Assembly: GCF_023856365.1 (NCBI RefSeq) | Contig: NC_064537.1 | Coordinates: forward strand, 315,001 to 379,000 | Source: Brienomyrus brachyistius | Taxonomy: Eukaryota; Chordata; Actinopteri; Osteoglossiformes; Mormyridae | Direction of reading: 5' to 3' | Length of the DNA: 64,000 bases | In this document: one piece after another, positions 46,631 to 58,562 of the stretch | Layout: each line of letters begins with the position of its first letter | Position numbering within the stretch: the first letter of the stretch is position 1 | Position numbers and translations under genes: made by a program | The notes under the pieces: model-generated | The model's database searches: none | What the model saw: only the letters and a program-made list of their open reading frames with translations | What the model was told of the DNA's origin: nothing

Positions 46631-49600
46631 ATGTCTCTGCATGAGCACAACAGCGCCTCCTGTCTACCAATAACGGCAATAGCCTGGACATCTAACAGCG
46701 GCACTTGCCCAAAGGACTTCAGCATAGTAAGCTATGCGGTGTGCGTGGGAATTGCTGGGAGAGAAGTAGGGAGGTGTGAGATGGGCAGCTAGGCAGTGTC
46801 CTAGAGCCCATTGGGGAAGTTGGTGGCACAGGAGGTAGTGCTTTCGTTCGGCAACTGGAGGGTTGCAGGTTCGAGCCCTGGTTCCTCCTGACCCCATCAA
46901 AGTGTCCTTGAGCAAGACACTGAACCCCAAATTGCTCCCGGTGAGCAGGTTGGCACCTTGCATGGCAGCCTCCGCCACCGTTGTGTGGATGGGTGAATGT
47001 GAAGCATAAAATGTAAAGCGCTTTGACTACTTGTAGGAGTAGAAAAGCGCTATATAAATGCAGTCCATTTACCATTTACCCATTGGGCAGGAGGGGACAC
47101 AGCCAAAATCATGAAAAACATCATATTCATGTATTTAATTTATGAATAAGAATAATTACACAAAATTAAAAGTTATACAGAAGACATTAATTTAAAATAT
47201 ATGCAGGCAGAAACATGACTAGCTTTAGCCATAGGCAGAACAGGCAGTTGCCTTGGGCCCCTGAATTACCTGTGCTGGGGAAGTGAAACAGTCATCAGTT
47301 TTCTTATTAGCTAGTAAAGCTTTGCAAAAGGCCCCCAAAAATGTAGATGTGGCCATGGGTATATGGATGGGACTTTGTAACTCGCTTTTACAGAATGAGG
47401 AGTGGATCATTACATTTATTCATGTGGCTTGGATTTTAATAATGAATTGCATTTGTTTGTGTACTACTTCAAACTGCTACTTGGTCTGCTTTATGAGATG
47501 AGCACCCCCACCAAGTTGGGAAGAAAGTACGATTTATCTGCTTTCAGAAAACGTGTTAACCAAACAAGAATGTAGGAGTTGTGAGGCTCTGAACTTACAT
47601 GCTACACTTTATTCACACTTTTTTATATAGCGCCTTTCACAACAGAGTCATCCCAGGATGGGTGTGTTGTGATACATTCCTGCATCATTTATACAGAATA
47701 ATTGAAAAACAGGAAAAAGACACAGTACTTTTTAGGCTGTTTTTATGAAAAAATCCGATTGGTATGTAGTTTCAATAAGTTCAGAGGCTCACACATGGTG
47801 ATGCGAAGGCTGTTATTTGAAATGGAATGACCCAAACATAACGCCCCCATTTCTTCTCCATTCTCAGATCAGCACGACCCAAGACGGTGGGGCAGCAAAC
47901 TTTGTGCGTGGCTTTGGGAAGTCTGGGTACTTCCTGTGTTACAGCAAGGTCAGTAATGTGCCACCACCTTTATAATCAGTCAAGAATCAACCCCTCCCTG
48001 TGCTGTAGTTCTAGCTATATCTGACCCACTTGGCACTCTGAGTTAATTGTTCCAGCAGTTTACCTCAGTATGGGTCTATCTGCCTGTATAGTACAGAACC
48101 TGATTTCTATTCCTGCTCTTTCCCTTGATATAGGTTTATCTGACTGTATAGTACAGCCTCTGGTGTCTGTTCCCGCTGTTTACTTCAGTATAGGTCTATC
48201 GAGTGTATAGTACAGCCTCTGGTGTCTCCTTACCCAGAATGCTGCGGGAGGAAATGTAGTAGCAGATATCCAGGTGATTTCAGAAAAGGAGACCATTCCA
48301 CATGGGTACTGCTACATACCAGAATATATGGAATCGAGTGAGTACAGAAGTATAAAGTTAATCTCTGTTTGGCTAAGCTTAGGATTGCAGCACTTTTACA
48401 CTCTCTTTGTTCCAGAGACCTCTGTGTGGAAGAAGAAGCGTGTCTGTGTGCGCCTCGTACCCCTGGGCAGTGTGGAGATGGCTGTAGCTGACATCCGGGT
48501 GACGGCCAAGAGCAGAGTGATGCTGCAGCACTACACCTGCCTGGGGTTCGTAGGCCTCTCTCGCACGTGTCTGTGTGTCTGTCAGCGGGCAAACAGAGTC
48601 TCCCTCCTGTAAACAATACTGACTATGATTTCACACTCCAACCGAACCGGCAAACGCCTGCCAAGTGCTGTGTGTGTTTTTGAAAAAGAGGAATTTTCCC
48701 TTGCGGTGACATTTTAAAGGTTTATTATTGTGATGGAAACATTCTCCCCAAAACTCTTCTTTGGGTTTATGAAAACATTTATACACACACCTTCCAAGAT
48801 GGCTGTCTTACAGTCATAGAGATAAATGCATACTCCATGCGCACCAGTCATTGTTATTCTCGCACACAAACCACACTGCGCCTCCCCCCACCCCCACAAG
48901 CAGCCCTTCTCTCTTATAAGGCTGAGCTGGTGCTGTGCTTTTCAGTGACATCCATGGCTATATCATCTGGTGTAAGAAGGGCCATGTGTCCAGCCCCGTG
49001 CCGGAAGCCAAACCACGCAGGGTCACCTTGGACATCCGGACACTGTCTCTGGACCAGCCATTGCCTCTGAGGCCAAGGTAACGGCATCTGCACCAATGAG
49101 TCCTTCACAGGTGCTGAGACCCATGTGAGCCCATAGGCCCCAGGGAGGCAGGCAGCAAATTAAAGGTAATACAGATCATAAAGCCCCCCAGGGAGTCCCC
49201 AGCTCTACTCATTTTAGACAGTCAGTGATATAGTACCGTACCGTAGGTAATAGGTGATACTGCCCTCTGCTGGATAGGACATGTAGATAATACTCAAAGA
49301 TGCCCCCTGCACATCTCCCTGTCTCACCTCCATAGTAATGGCCCACCTGCACTCCCAGCTACAAAGATTAGCCGCCGACGTAGTAATCTTGAGAAAAACG
49401 ATGTATTGGACAGTGTCTATGACAGCAGCAACACCTTCTCTATATCCGGTAAGTGTGTGCGCACTGCTTGGTTTTATATGGAAGCTCATTTGCAGGGCTG
49501 TTGCTCACCAGGACACTTGTTTTCCACTTGACGATACCTGTTACTACAAGAAGAGAGGCTTACATTTCCTTTGAATGTCTGTAACTTTTGTTGCATTTCC

Positions 49601-50528
49601 AGTCTGACATTGAAACATATCTGCAGGTTAGTGTGCCATGCCTGTGAGCAGAAGGTCACTGGCTCAAATCCCAGGGTTAGCACTGTGATTTCACTGTGAT
49701 TTCACTGTGGCTGGCTGGCTGACCCTGCTTTCTCAAACGTACATCGCTTTGGATAAAAGCATCCACTAAAGAAATTAAATCTTTAATTCCGCTTTTTCCT
49801 GTCTCTTGTGCTCCCTAGCCATGGATGGCGTTCCCTTTGCCCTGCACCCCAAGTTTGAGGCACAACCCAATGAAACAGTGAGTACCATGCAGCATTGCAA
49901 AGCTTCACTGCTTCATGCTCACGGCTTCTACAGCTGGGCCCTTGAACCAGTACACCTTTAGGCTTCCAGCCCATGTCCGTAACCACTTAAGCACTGTCCA
50001 TAAGCACCAGTGTGTGCTTCTCATGGATGGCACAGAAGATATGCTCTGAGCCAGTAGAAGGTTCATGTGCTGCTGTCTCAGGCCAATGCATGCTCCTGTG
50101 AGGTCGGCCTGCTGTGGGCAGGCTGCAGGCCTGCTTCTCCCACTCGCGTCTAATACATGCACATGTAAGCAGCTGTCCTTCATATCTGCTCTGCTGCTCT
50201 GCGTCTATACTGCTGCTACTGAGCCTGCCAGTGCTTCAGCGCCTTGATTTCACTGAGGACGCTGCATGTGGTCATATAGAGAAGACCACAACAATGGTGA
50301 ACGCTCATTCTGTCTCCTAGGTCTCAGGAAACGCTATGAAAGATATCCGCATTAAGTCAGTGCAGGAGATCGAGAACGAGGTGAGTGTCAAAAGTGGCCG
50401 ACGGCGCAGAATCAAAAACGCAACTAACTGTCTGTGCGCAGCAAGCAGCTAATGATCTGTCTGTTGTGTGGCAGTACAACTACACCTTTGCAGTGGAGGA
50501 GTCTGCAGCAAATCGAGCTCACCCTTAA
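46631..50528 (+). CDS. mvb12a: Multivesicular body subunit 12A, ESCRT-I (9 coding exons)
   Basis: This is an ESCRT-I subunit that helps sort ubiquitinated cargo into multivesicular endosomes. The coding exons are 46631-46726, 47868-47948, 48238-48337, 48416-48545, 48946-49077, 49336-49448, 49819-49877, 50321-50380 and 50475-50528. All have GT-AG borders and agreeing phases, giving 274 residues (human 273). The N-terminal MABP domain shows [67 protein letters not shown] and [12 protein letters not shown]. The C-terminal UMA domain shows [32 protein letters not shown] and ESAANRAHP. The basic-serine linker [20 protein letters not shown] precedes UMA. The first ATG opens the first coding exon right after its acceptor. 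A poly(A) candidate AATAAA lies at about 51328. Confidence 0.93.
46795..47085 (+). mobile_element. tRNA-derived SINE in mvb12a intron
   Basis: The head has GTTGGTGGCACAGGAGGTAG (A-box-like) and GCAGGTTCGAGCCCTGG (B-box-like). It is followed by GTCCTTGAGCAAGACACTGA and the tail TAAAGCGCTTTGACTA ... AAAGCGCTATATAAATGCAG with repeated CATTTACC at the end. This is the full layout of a common teleost SINE and looks nearly complete. Confidence 0.85.
47086..47860. other. mvb12a intron sequence without a recognised exon
   Basis: AT-rich intron. The motif TATATAGCGCCTTTCACAAC at about 47.62 kb resembles another fish retroposon tail. Confidence 0.4.
49625..49780 (+). mobile_element. SINE fragment in mvb12a intron
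   Basis: A B-box-like GGCTCAAATCCCAGGGTTAG is followed by a short direct repeat (GTGATTTCACT) and the tail CGCTTTGGATAAAAGCATCC then ACTAAAGAAATTAAA. The tail is typical of a second teleost SINE/LINE family. Confidence 0.65.
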
Positions 50529-51345
50529 GATCTCAGGCTCACCTATGAAGACCTACCTGCACCTTTTTCTTACACCAAACCCTCTCTTTTGTAAACACTT
50601 TATAACTTGTGCACTACATACATACCTGCCATTGACCTCATTCAGGCCTGTTACTTGCATACTGGTGAAGACAGGTGCTGCACTTCGACACAGACAAAGC
50701 ATCTCACAGTTAGGTAACATCCTGACAGAATAGGCACCTTAACAGCCGAAATCGTGCTATATTTTGGTATTATGATTTTTATTTATCTTGTTTTTAAAAA
50801 AAATGGGATAACTGTGCAAGGTAAATTCTTGTTTTGTTTGTAGTGCATATTGTTCATTAAATGATTTGATGGTGGATTTATCAAACTGCCAGGTGAAGAG
50901 GACAATAATTCTTTATTTTTGCATGTTTTTATTGTTCATCCAGTCAGGCATGATGGATCATTATCCAGAATTAAAGCTGCTTTCTGTTGTATCTTTCATC
51001 TTGACTATTTTCCATTTTGTCCTCAGTTGTAAGAAGTACAGTTATTTTGTAAAAGTTTAAATGATCTAAATGTGTCTGCTGATCTGTCATTACAGCAGTA
51101 AGGGACAGAATGCCGTTTATGTGGGGCACAGCTGGAGCCCCCGCTAAAGGGAGCCAGTCCCTTAAGCTGCACTCAGACCCGGGGAGGCTCACTGACATAC
51201 TGAAATTCACCTTTTAACTTGTCAGTCGTGTGCATTCTTGCTCTATATAAATATTGTGCTTCATTTCAGTTTTATTCCGTTTCAGTGCTTAGCTTATTTC
51301 TTTTTGTGTATTTATTACTCCCTTGAAAATAAATGCTTTGAATTA
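50529..51345 (+). other. mvb12a: mvb12a 3' UTR and flank
   Basis: Non-coding DNA with ATTAAA at about 50856 and AATAAA at about 51328, both candidate poly(A) signals. No other gene is visible. Confidence 0.4.
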
Positions 51346-51467
51346 TTTAACAGTGTGGATTTGATTGAAGGCATTGTGAAGCATCTCAATATGATGACGA
51401 TGAGAGCAGGAGAGTTGGGATCTCCACTCTCTCCATTGGGCTGTTTTTCAGTTTGTGAAGGTACATA

Positions 51468-51830
51468 CTCAGCTCTGCTCTCCTCCTCACCCCAGTTTCG
51501 CCTCAGCCTCGTCTCTGCTCTCCTCCTCACCCCAGTTTCGCCTCAGCCTCGTCTCTGCTCTCCTCCTCACCCCAGTTTCGCCTCAGCCTCGTCTCTGCTC
51601 TCCTCCTCACCCCAGTTTCGCCTCAGCCTCGTCTCTGCTCTCCTTCTCACCCCTGTACTGCCTGGCCTCGTCTCTGCTCTCCTCCTCACCCCTGTACTGC
51701 CTGGCCTCGTCTCTGCTCTCCTCCTGTCTGTACCGTCCCAGCCTTGTCACTGCTCTCCTCCTCACCCATTTGGATCCTTGGCCTCGTCTCCGCTCTGCTC
51801 CTCACCCCTGGCCCATGATGGCCTCGTCTC
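51468..51830. repeat. 40-bp pyrimidine-rich minisatellite
   Basis: Four near-identical 40-base units (CTCTGCTCTCCTCCTCACCC then CAGTTTCGCCTCAGCCTCGT) are followed by diverged 37-base units with CTGTACTGCCTGGCC and weaker ends. Serine-leucine open frames over it are repeat by-products. Confidence 0.88.
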
Positions 51831-51839
51831 CAACCAGCT

Positions 51840-52900
51840 GTTGTATATCTTCATTATTAACATTCAGCATTCAGGTTCATTCTGACTATAAATACTCTCT
51901 GACATTTATAAAACAGCATAAGAGTTTGCAAACAGGAGATACACAGTACACCCTTCCCTGTCCACTCTTCCACCATCATCAACCCCAGAGGTTTGAGGGT
52001 TCAAGGATTCAAGGGTCGTATTGGTCACATGCAATATATACAGTCCGATTATAACCGGCGGTGAAATGCAAAGTGGTCAACAGAAAAAGCAAAAGAAAAC
52101 TAAAGGCATTCAGAGTAATAAGGTAAGTAACAGTCATACATAAGCAGAGTTATACTGTAAACATTGATGAGATGTATAACAGATTAAATAAGTATGATGT
52201 GCCTTGATAAGGAGGGAATTTCAGAAGTGTAATCAAGTGTTAAGCCATCTAATGGCTTGAGGATAGAAGCTCCTACTGAGCCACTCAGTTCTCACTGAGG
52301 ATGTATTCATGCCGGCTGATCCGCACTGAAGTCCAGTTCATTTGATTAGCTCAGTACCGTGCCCAGGCGTGGTCTGCTTAACGGTTCTCTGGCCCGCTTG
52401 CAGAGGTGGGCCAGAGCCCAATTCATGAGCAAACCCAAAGAAGACACCACCTATCCAGCCAGACACAGCATGTGACAGCACAGTGCCGTCTTGTCGAACG
52501 TAGTGCGCGACCCAACTCTGCAGCACAGTTTACCTGATGGAGCACAAATAATATAGTATTATGCTATTACTTACGTATTGATTAACAACAAACAAAATCT
52601 TAGTTACATGCTAATCTCATTTTAATTCATCATTAATGAATCGTAACGTTTTATCTCTAGCAGTTGCTATATTTGTTTTTAGATTTCTTAATTCTGTAAA
52701 CCTTTGTGAACAATTGAAGGAACAAATCATGAATAACACAAGTTATCAAATTGAGATGCATCTATCTCAAATAGGGACTACATTTATTCATGATTTGTAC
52801 TTCAGCAGTAACTGAGTTATTACTTAATAATTATTATTTGTGCCTCGTAAAATTAACCAGTAAATTAGTGAATCAGTGAACCAATTACTAGTAAATGATA
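51840..52900. other. Intergenic DNA with a retroposon-tail fragment
   Basis: At 51.99-52.09 kb, TTCAAGGATTCAAGGGTCGT then GGTCACATGCAATATATACA resembles a LINE tail. The rest is AT-rich, with nothing recognised. Confidence 0.35.
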
Positions 52901-52904
52901 ATAA

Positions 52905-53930
52905 CCAATTATTATCAGTGAGATTGGGTGGTTCACAGATGATCGGAGGGTCAGCTTCCAGAACTGTGGACCCAGAGATGTCCAACATCCAAGCGGGAGG
53001 GTTAGCTTTAAACAACTGCTTAAAGTAGCGTAAGGACCATCCCATCACCTGCCCTGATGTGATTCAGATGTGCGTAATGCTTCAATTCCTCTTTAAGCAA
53101 GATGTGGGTCACTAGACCACAGATGGTGTCCCCTGCTCACAGTTTTCTCTAACAAACACCTCCTTATCTCCCCTCAGAGCCCTCACAGCCATCCTTCTTA
53201 GTTCCTGGTACAGACTGGAGATGCCACCACGTCATGTGCTGTGACTCCTCTCGATAATATCCAGGGTGCCCTGCGGGATGAAACACCTCCTTCTGGGAAC
53301 ACTGGCAACACCAATACAATCCTCAGCAACCTTCAGGGTCTTATCACAGAAGGTCTCCCACATCATATTAGAGTCAGCAGTCGCACCCACGTCTGCAAGT
53401 TCCTCATGCAAACTCATCAGAAACACCTTGATATTGGAGTCTGACTAAGTCCAACCTCGTTCTCCTAGTAGGTGGTTGCCTACTGGATCTAAGCTGAATC
53501 TTCAGAGTAGCAACAACATCTCTGTGGTCAGAATTCACAAACTGGGCACGTCTGTAGACCCTGCAGTTCTGCAGGAGCCTCCAGTATCTGCCCATGAGGA
53601 TGTGATCGAACTCCTTCACCACACCACCAGTATTGGAGGACCAAGTCCAACAATGCAGCTCAGGGTGTTGGAACCAGGATCCAGCCACTTGCATTCCTTG
53701 ACCTTTTGCAAAGTCGAGGAACATAGAGCCACTCTCACCCCATTCTCCAGACCCAAGGAGATCAACACAGTCCTCATAGCCAGCCCTGTCAGTGCATTTG
53801 GTCACATTGAAGTCACCCATGACCAGAGGAGTGTCACTTCGTGGGGATCCATCAACCACCAAGTGAAGCTGCGAGTAAAATGTCTCCCTCAACAAGATTC
53901 CCTTTGCCCTTTGTCTGCTTGGCACTGTAT
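52905..53930 (-). mobile_element. LINE fragment with endonuclease domain remains
   Basis: On the minus strand the frame 53925-53404 reads PLVMGDFNVTKCTDRAGYED, FLDFAKGQGMQVAGSWF, GVVKEFDHILM, LLQNCRVYRRAQFVNSDHRD and VVATLKIQL. MGDFN and the closing SDHRDVV are landmarks of the apurinic-type endonuclease of non-LTR retrotransposons. It continues with TFCDKTLKVAEDC and FKANPPAWMLDISGSTVLEA. The frame is broken in several places. It is the longest copy of the LINE family seen four times in this window. Confidence 0.85.
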
Positions 53931-54215
53931 GTATGTTTGTCTGTGTGCCACATTCTGGCCGCTGTATGCACTAGGATTTCCCTGTGATCAATTCCCAGTG
54001 ACATACTGTCACTGCACATTAAGTAACTATTGTTACTATACTGGCCTATATTTTTATTGTCTGTTGTGCAGTTACCATGATTGTTATTTTTATTCTTCTC
54101 TTTTATAGTTTTCCTTTGTATTGCATACCTCCTTCAGTACAATCCATGAAGAATTCCACTGCACAGTAGTACAGTGTGTGATTCTGTATGTGACAAATAA
54201 AACGTGAAGCTTGAA
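53931..54215 (+). mobile_element. LINE 3' end
   Basis: The segment holds TGCACATTAAGTAACTATTG, CACTGCACAGTAGTACAGTG and the closing ATGTGACAAATAAAACGTGA, a typical 3' tail of L2-like fish LINEs. It may be the end of a different element from the adjacent minus-strand LINE. Confidence 0.45.
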
Positions 54216-54261
54216 AACTCATCAGGTTTGTTGGCTCAGTTTCTCCCTCATGACACTGAAG

Positions 54262-54760
54262 CACGATGCCAAACTAATGTGCAGTGAGCTTCGGGTAAAG
54301 GTGTTCGCAGCAGTCATGCAAACTAATGTGCAGTGAGCCACGGGTAAAGCTGTTAGCAGCAGTCATGCAAACTAATGTGCAGTGAGCCTCGGGTAAAGGT
54401 GTTAGCAGCAGTCATGCAAACTAATGTGCAGTGAGCCTCGGGTAAAGCTGTTAGCAGCAGTCATGCAAACTAATGTGCAGTGAGCCTCGGGTAAAGCTGT
54501 TAGCAGCTGTCATGCAAACTAATGTGCAGTGAGCCTCGGGTAAAGGTGTTAGCAGCTGTCATGCAAACTAATGTGCAGTGAGCCTCGGGTAAAGCTGTTA
54601 CCAGCAGTCATGCAAACTAATGTGCAGTGAGCTTCGGGTAAAGCTGTTAGCAGCTGTCATGCAAACTAATGTGCAGTGAGCCTCGGGTAAAGGTATTAGC
54701 AGCAGTCATGCAAACTAATGTGCAGTGAGCCTCGGGTAAAGCTGTTAGCAGCAATCATGG
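54262..54760. repeat. 49-bp minisatellite (about 10 copies)
   Basis: Units CATGCAAACTAATGTGCAGT, GAGCCTCGGGTAAAGCTGTT, AGCAGCAGT, with only one to three changes each (for example AGCAGC / ACCAGC and GTC / GTT). The high similarity implies recent expansion. Confidence 0.93.
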
Positions 54761-55846
54761 CCCATTCTGTCAGATCAGGTTCTGACCTGGAATAACAGAC
54801 AATATTGCAGAACTTCCAGGAAAAAGACACCAAGGTGATTTGTGAGGCCTATGACTGCATGTTGGTAAAGTCAAGATAAAGTTAGTAATTTTGTTGTTGT
54901 ACAATGCTAGACAGAGAAGAAACTGTTAACTTCCTTTAAGCTATTTGGTCTGCCAGCCCCTTGCTCTTAGAATTCAGTCTGCAACTAACAGGAAGTCAAA
55001 TAGGGAACTAAGAATCTGAAAGTGGCTTTAAAATAAAACCATAATTAGTGAGTTTTCTGTCTGCTCATAAATGCTTAGGGATGTATCTATATGCCTGGAG
55101 TTTATATTGTTGGCTATCACAAAGGAGCTGCTCTTTGAAGTCTGGAAATATCACTGCTTTTTTGACTGTAAAATCTGAATGGATATTTTATTCAAAAATG
55201 TTTAAAATGCAGTGACTGTGGCAGACGTTCTCTGTGTTTCTGTCACGTGGTTCACATTCAGTAAAACCACTTGCAAAATGTCATTTAAAAAAATGTAGCT
55301 GAAGGTTAAATGCACTAGCTAGACAGCTTTTGCAGCTACCACGTAATGCAGTCTTACTGACATCCTGTCCCACCCAGATCATGCAGAAGAAAGGCCAGTG
55401 TCTTCATCTCCACGTCCTTAATACCTCCCAGCCTGCATCTCCTCCTTAGTTAGTACTCCTTTGCTTCTTTGCAGCTCACGACTCGGGCCCGACTTCATTT
55501 CTTTACAAAGTGAGTATAAACGGCATCAAACTGCATCCTAATTCTGAGTGAGTTTTTCTTCTGCTGATTTTCACTTAAATTTGGCAGTTGAGGAAGCAGC
55601 CATTTCATTTGGTATTTCAGAAGTGAGTGTCTGCAAGAAGCTAATATGAAGTAATTGTATGTATAGTATATTGTTTTGTACACAGGCGCTATTTGAGTTA
55701 ATCTGAAGGAACACTTTATATGAAACTGTAGGCTGTTTGGCAGAGACAAAGCTGTGACGAGGGGCTGTCTGAATGAGATGTACACTGTATACTCAGACAC
55801 AGCACAGCTACTTGACCCTGAGTGTGTGATACCGTGTTTCTTGTCA
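54761..55846. other. p2ry11 upstream region
   Basis: No exon is proven. A pyrimidine-rich acceptor-like site (GTTTCTTGTCAG, ending at about 55847) lies 20 bases before the p2ry11 ATG and suggests an upstream non-coding or short coding exon. Confidence 0.35.
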
Positions 55847-55867
55847 GATCTGTATTGCTGGTGAAGA

Positions 55868-56764
55868 ATGAACAACACAATAAACCATAATGAAAAGTTC
55901 CAGTTAAAATTCTTACCCCCTGTTTTGGGGCTGGAGTTCTGCACTGGCTTACTGGGGAATGCTTTTGCCCTGTGGATGATGGTGACGCGAGAGCGTCGGG
56001 ACTGGCACTCAGGCGTGGTCTTCTCCTGCAACCTGGCCATCAGTGACCTGCTCTACATCTCCACACTGCCCATGCTGCTTATCTACTACATGAAGAACAA
56101 GGACTGGACTTTTGGTGCAGCTCTCTGTAAGACCGAGCGCTTTCTCTTCACCTGTAACCTGTATGTAAGCATCCTCTTCATCACCTGCATCAGCCTGAAC
56201 CGCTACCTGGCCATCGTTCACCCCTTTTTTGCCCACCGCCACGTGCGACCCCACCACGCCAAAGTCACCAGCCTGCTTGTGTGGGTAGTGGTGGCACTCA
56301 TGTCCTCCCCTGTCCTCCGCTTTGCTCACACATGCCCCAAGGAAAACACCACAGAATGTGTCTCCTACTGCCTTGTGGAGGACCAGCAAGCTCATTTCAC
56401 ATACAGCATCTTCCTGGCCGTATTTGGAGGATTGTTGCCCTTTATAGTCACCCTGGTGTCTTATGGCGCCATCATGTGGGTGGTGTGGAGAAATCAGAAT
56501 ATTACAGAGCTTGAGAAGAGGAAGGTGGCGCTATTGGTGGTCTCTGTGCTGGTCCTCTATGCCGTGTCCGTAATTCCCTACCACATCCTGCGCAACTGGC
56601 ACTTCCACCAAAGGATGCATGATATAAATTTGACCAAAGTTTGGGTCTATAAGGCTTACCAGGTGACCAAGGGGCTGGTGACCCTCAGCATGTGCATTCA
56701 CCCCATCCTGTACATGGCTGTATTCGACAGCATCCGCACTGCCTGCTGTGGGAGCACTGGGTAG
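55868..56764 (+). CDS. p2ry11: P2Y purinoceptor 11-like receptor (single coding exon)
   Basis: This is a class A GPCR for extracellular nucleotides at the plasma membrane; human P2Y11 responds to ATP. The frame is 298 residues (human 374, with a longer tail). Features are an N-glycosylation sequon at Asn2, TM1 with GLLGNAFALW, TM2 NLAISDLLYISTLPMLLIYY, the loop Cys in FGAALCKTERF, TM3 FLFTCNLYVSILFITCISLN then RYLAIVHPFFAHRHVRPHHA, a sequon NTT in loop 2, TM6 VIPYHILRNW and TM7 GLVTLSMCIHPILYM. ERFLFTCNL, ITCISLNRYL, IVHPFFA and HPxLYM (in place of NPxxY) match P2Y11 closely. The C-tail is very short, ending CCGSTG. In human a first exon encodes only the extreme N-terminus; the acceptor at 55847 may reflect the same structure. 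Confidence 0.88.
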   Translation: MNNTINHNEKFQLKFLPPVLGLEFCTGLLGNAFALWMMVTRERRDWHSGVVFSCNLAISDLLYISTLPMLLIYYMKNKDWTFGAALCKTERFLFTCNLYVSILFITCISLNRYLAIVHPFFAHRHVRPHHAKVTSLLVWVVVALMSSPVLRFAHTCPKENTTECVSYCLVEDQQAHFTYSIFLAVFGGLLPFIVTLVSYGAIMWVVWRNQNITELEKRKVALLVVSVLVLYAVSVIPYHILRNWHFHQRMHDINLTKVWVYKAYQVTKGLVTLSMCIHPILYMAVFDSIRTACCGSTG

Positions 56765-58370
56765 GGCTGACGCAAATTGTAAAAAAAGGATTGTAGACAC
56801 CTTCATAATACATTCATAAACTATTATAAACACGGTTATAACTATTTATGAAAATTCATACATTATAGCCCTGTTTATTATGCATTATGAATGCTCTATG
56901 ACTATACCTTCATAATGCATTATAATAGATAGATAGATAGAAACTTTATTAATCCCTCGGGTAGATTCCTCTGGGGATGATCCTTATCAGTATTATAATG
57001 CATTATGAAAGGTTTTAGAGCATCCGTAATGCATCATATGGCTATAATGTGTTATGCCTTTTTATAAATAGTTATAGCCATGTGTATAACACTTTATGAA
57101 TAAATTATAATGCATTTTGAAGGTATCTATAATGCATTATGCATGAGTGCTTTAAGTATTGTTACCAAAAGACCTTCTACAGTGACGAGAGAATAACATT
57201 GTAAACTACATTAAAATAATGTGGTATATCGCTTATTCTGCAGCAGTCTGAACTTACACTTGTAGCCTGTCCTTAATTCAGCCGCTTGTTACCATCATGT
57301 TCTTTTTTTTTTGAGACAACATGAGAATGTTGACATATTTGTTGCTGAAAATCAGTCTATGTTCTATGGTTCTATGATTAATCTGCTTTCATTCATAAAG
57401 CATCATACGTTTTTTTTTGCTATTTACATATCGTTCTGAAGCTCCTCTAAATAGCTTTCTATAATGTAAAGACCTTGTGAAAGGAAGATATGTACAGAAC
57501 ATGATAGTAATAAAATTGTATATTGTACAATTCCTGTTTTAACCAAGAAACTAGCCACTGAGAATCACTGCTTTCCCAGTCCTAAAAGTCGATAACCAAA
57601 GCACTGTGCTTCAATAAAGAGGAAATGTAGCTTTGATCACAGCTGCCCTGAACCTGAATAATGCTTCCAGTTTTAAGGACTTTCAGGCTGCAGTCTGTTC
57701 AGAATTTCACGTCATTAGAGCCTTGATGAGCAGCTTCCCACACATCATCGCATAACCACACTAATGACTAACAATAACCCAGCAAGACAATAGTTAAAAA
57801 ATAAACCCAGCATGTTTGTGGACATTCTTGTGCTCTGCTGTGTTTTGTAATGCAAGAAGGTCCTCATCGCACCATCTTCCTGTCATATCTGATTGCTCAG
57901 AGTACAAAGCCCATTTTTATCCAGCAGCAGCTGACACCATAGTGCAGGTTAGTGTGTGGAAGCCAGGATCTATCCATGATCCAGTGAAGCATAGAAGAAT
58001 GGAGAGGGTGGAATCACTGACCTCCACTAAGTGAGGGACATAGGGGCATGATGCAGAACTGCCTGGGTGCCAGTATAGCTATGCTGTCTTATTTGGGTGA
58101 CTTTCTTTTTTATGAAAAAGTATGTTTCCATCTGCCCTTTTGATTGGTCTCAGCTCGTGCCCGTCTCCTGTCTCATCCAACCAATGCCTGTTACCCAATA
58201 TATAATTTTTTTTTTCCTAATGCCTGTTTCCCATTTTCCCTCATTCTCCTGCTTTAACTCAGACCAGGGCTGGGACAAGAGAAGACAGGGTACCATGTAC
58301 ATGCCCCCCACCCAAAGGAGAACATTTGCTATAAACCCTAGGTCAGAGTAGCAAGATGTTCTATTTATGT
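56765..58370. other. p2ry11 3' flank
   Basis: At 56.80-57.15 kb short blocks such as CATAATGCATTATGAA, CTATAATGCATTAT and TTATAAATAGTTATA recur in both orientations, forming a palindrome-rich AT segment. It is interrupted at 56926-56990 by (ATAG)n and AACTTTATTAATCCCTCGGG, a retroposon tail. AATAAA hexamers at about 57510 and 57613 are candidate poly(A) signals. The rest is unassigned. Confidence 0.45.
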
Positions 58371-58374
58371 TTTG

Positions 58375-58562
58375 GGTGGCTACTGTGAGCATCTGTTTAA
58401 AGCTGATCATCCTGCTAGGACATTGGACATCTCTGGGTTCACAGTTCTTGATGCTGATCTTCCGATTAGTTATGAACCACCAAATCTCACTGAGATTTCA
58501 CGAGTGGTAAACCAGCTTAGGGTAGGAAAGGCTCCAGGCATTTGTGATATTTGGGGTGAACT
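58375..58562 (+). mobile_element. LINE fragment (same family)
   Basis: The frame reads EHLFKADHPARTLDISGFTV, LDADLPISYEPPNLTEISRV and VNQLRVGKAPGICDIWGELL. The block KAPGxCxIxxELL is the start of the reverse-transcriptase region of these LINEs. The copy is cut off by the 51-bp array. Confidence 0.75.

Noticed and set aside
51238..52054. Frames of about 200 codons rich in Ser and Leu
   Set aside because: They cross the 40-bp pyrimidine-rich array and have no homology.
53476..54108. 210-codon + strand frame
   Set aside because: It is antisense to the LINE endonuclease frame and has no homology of its own.
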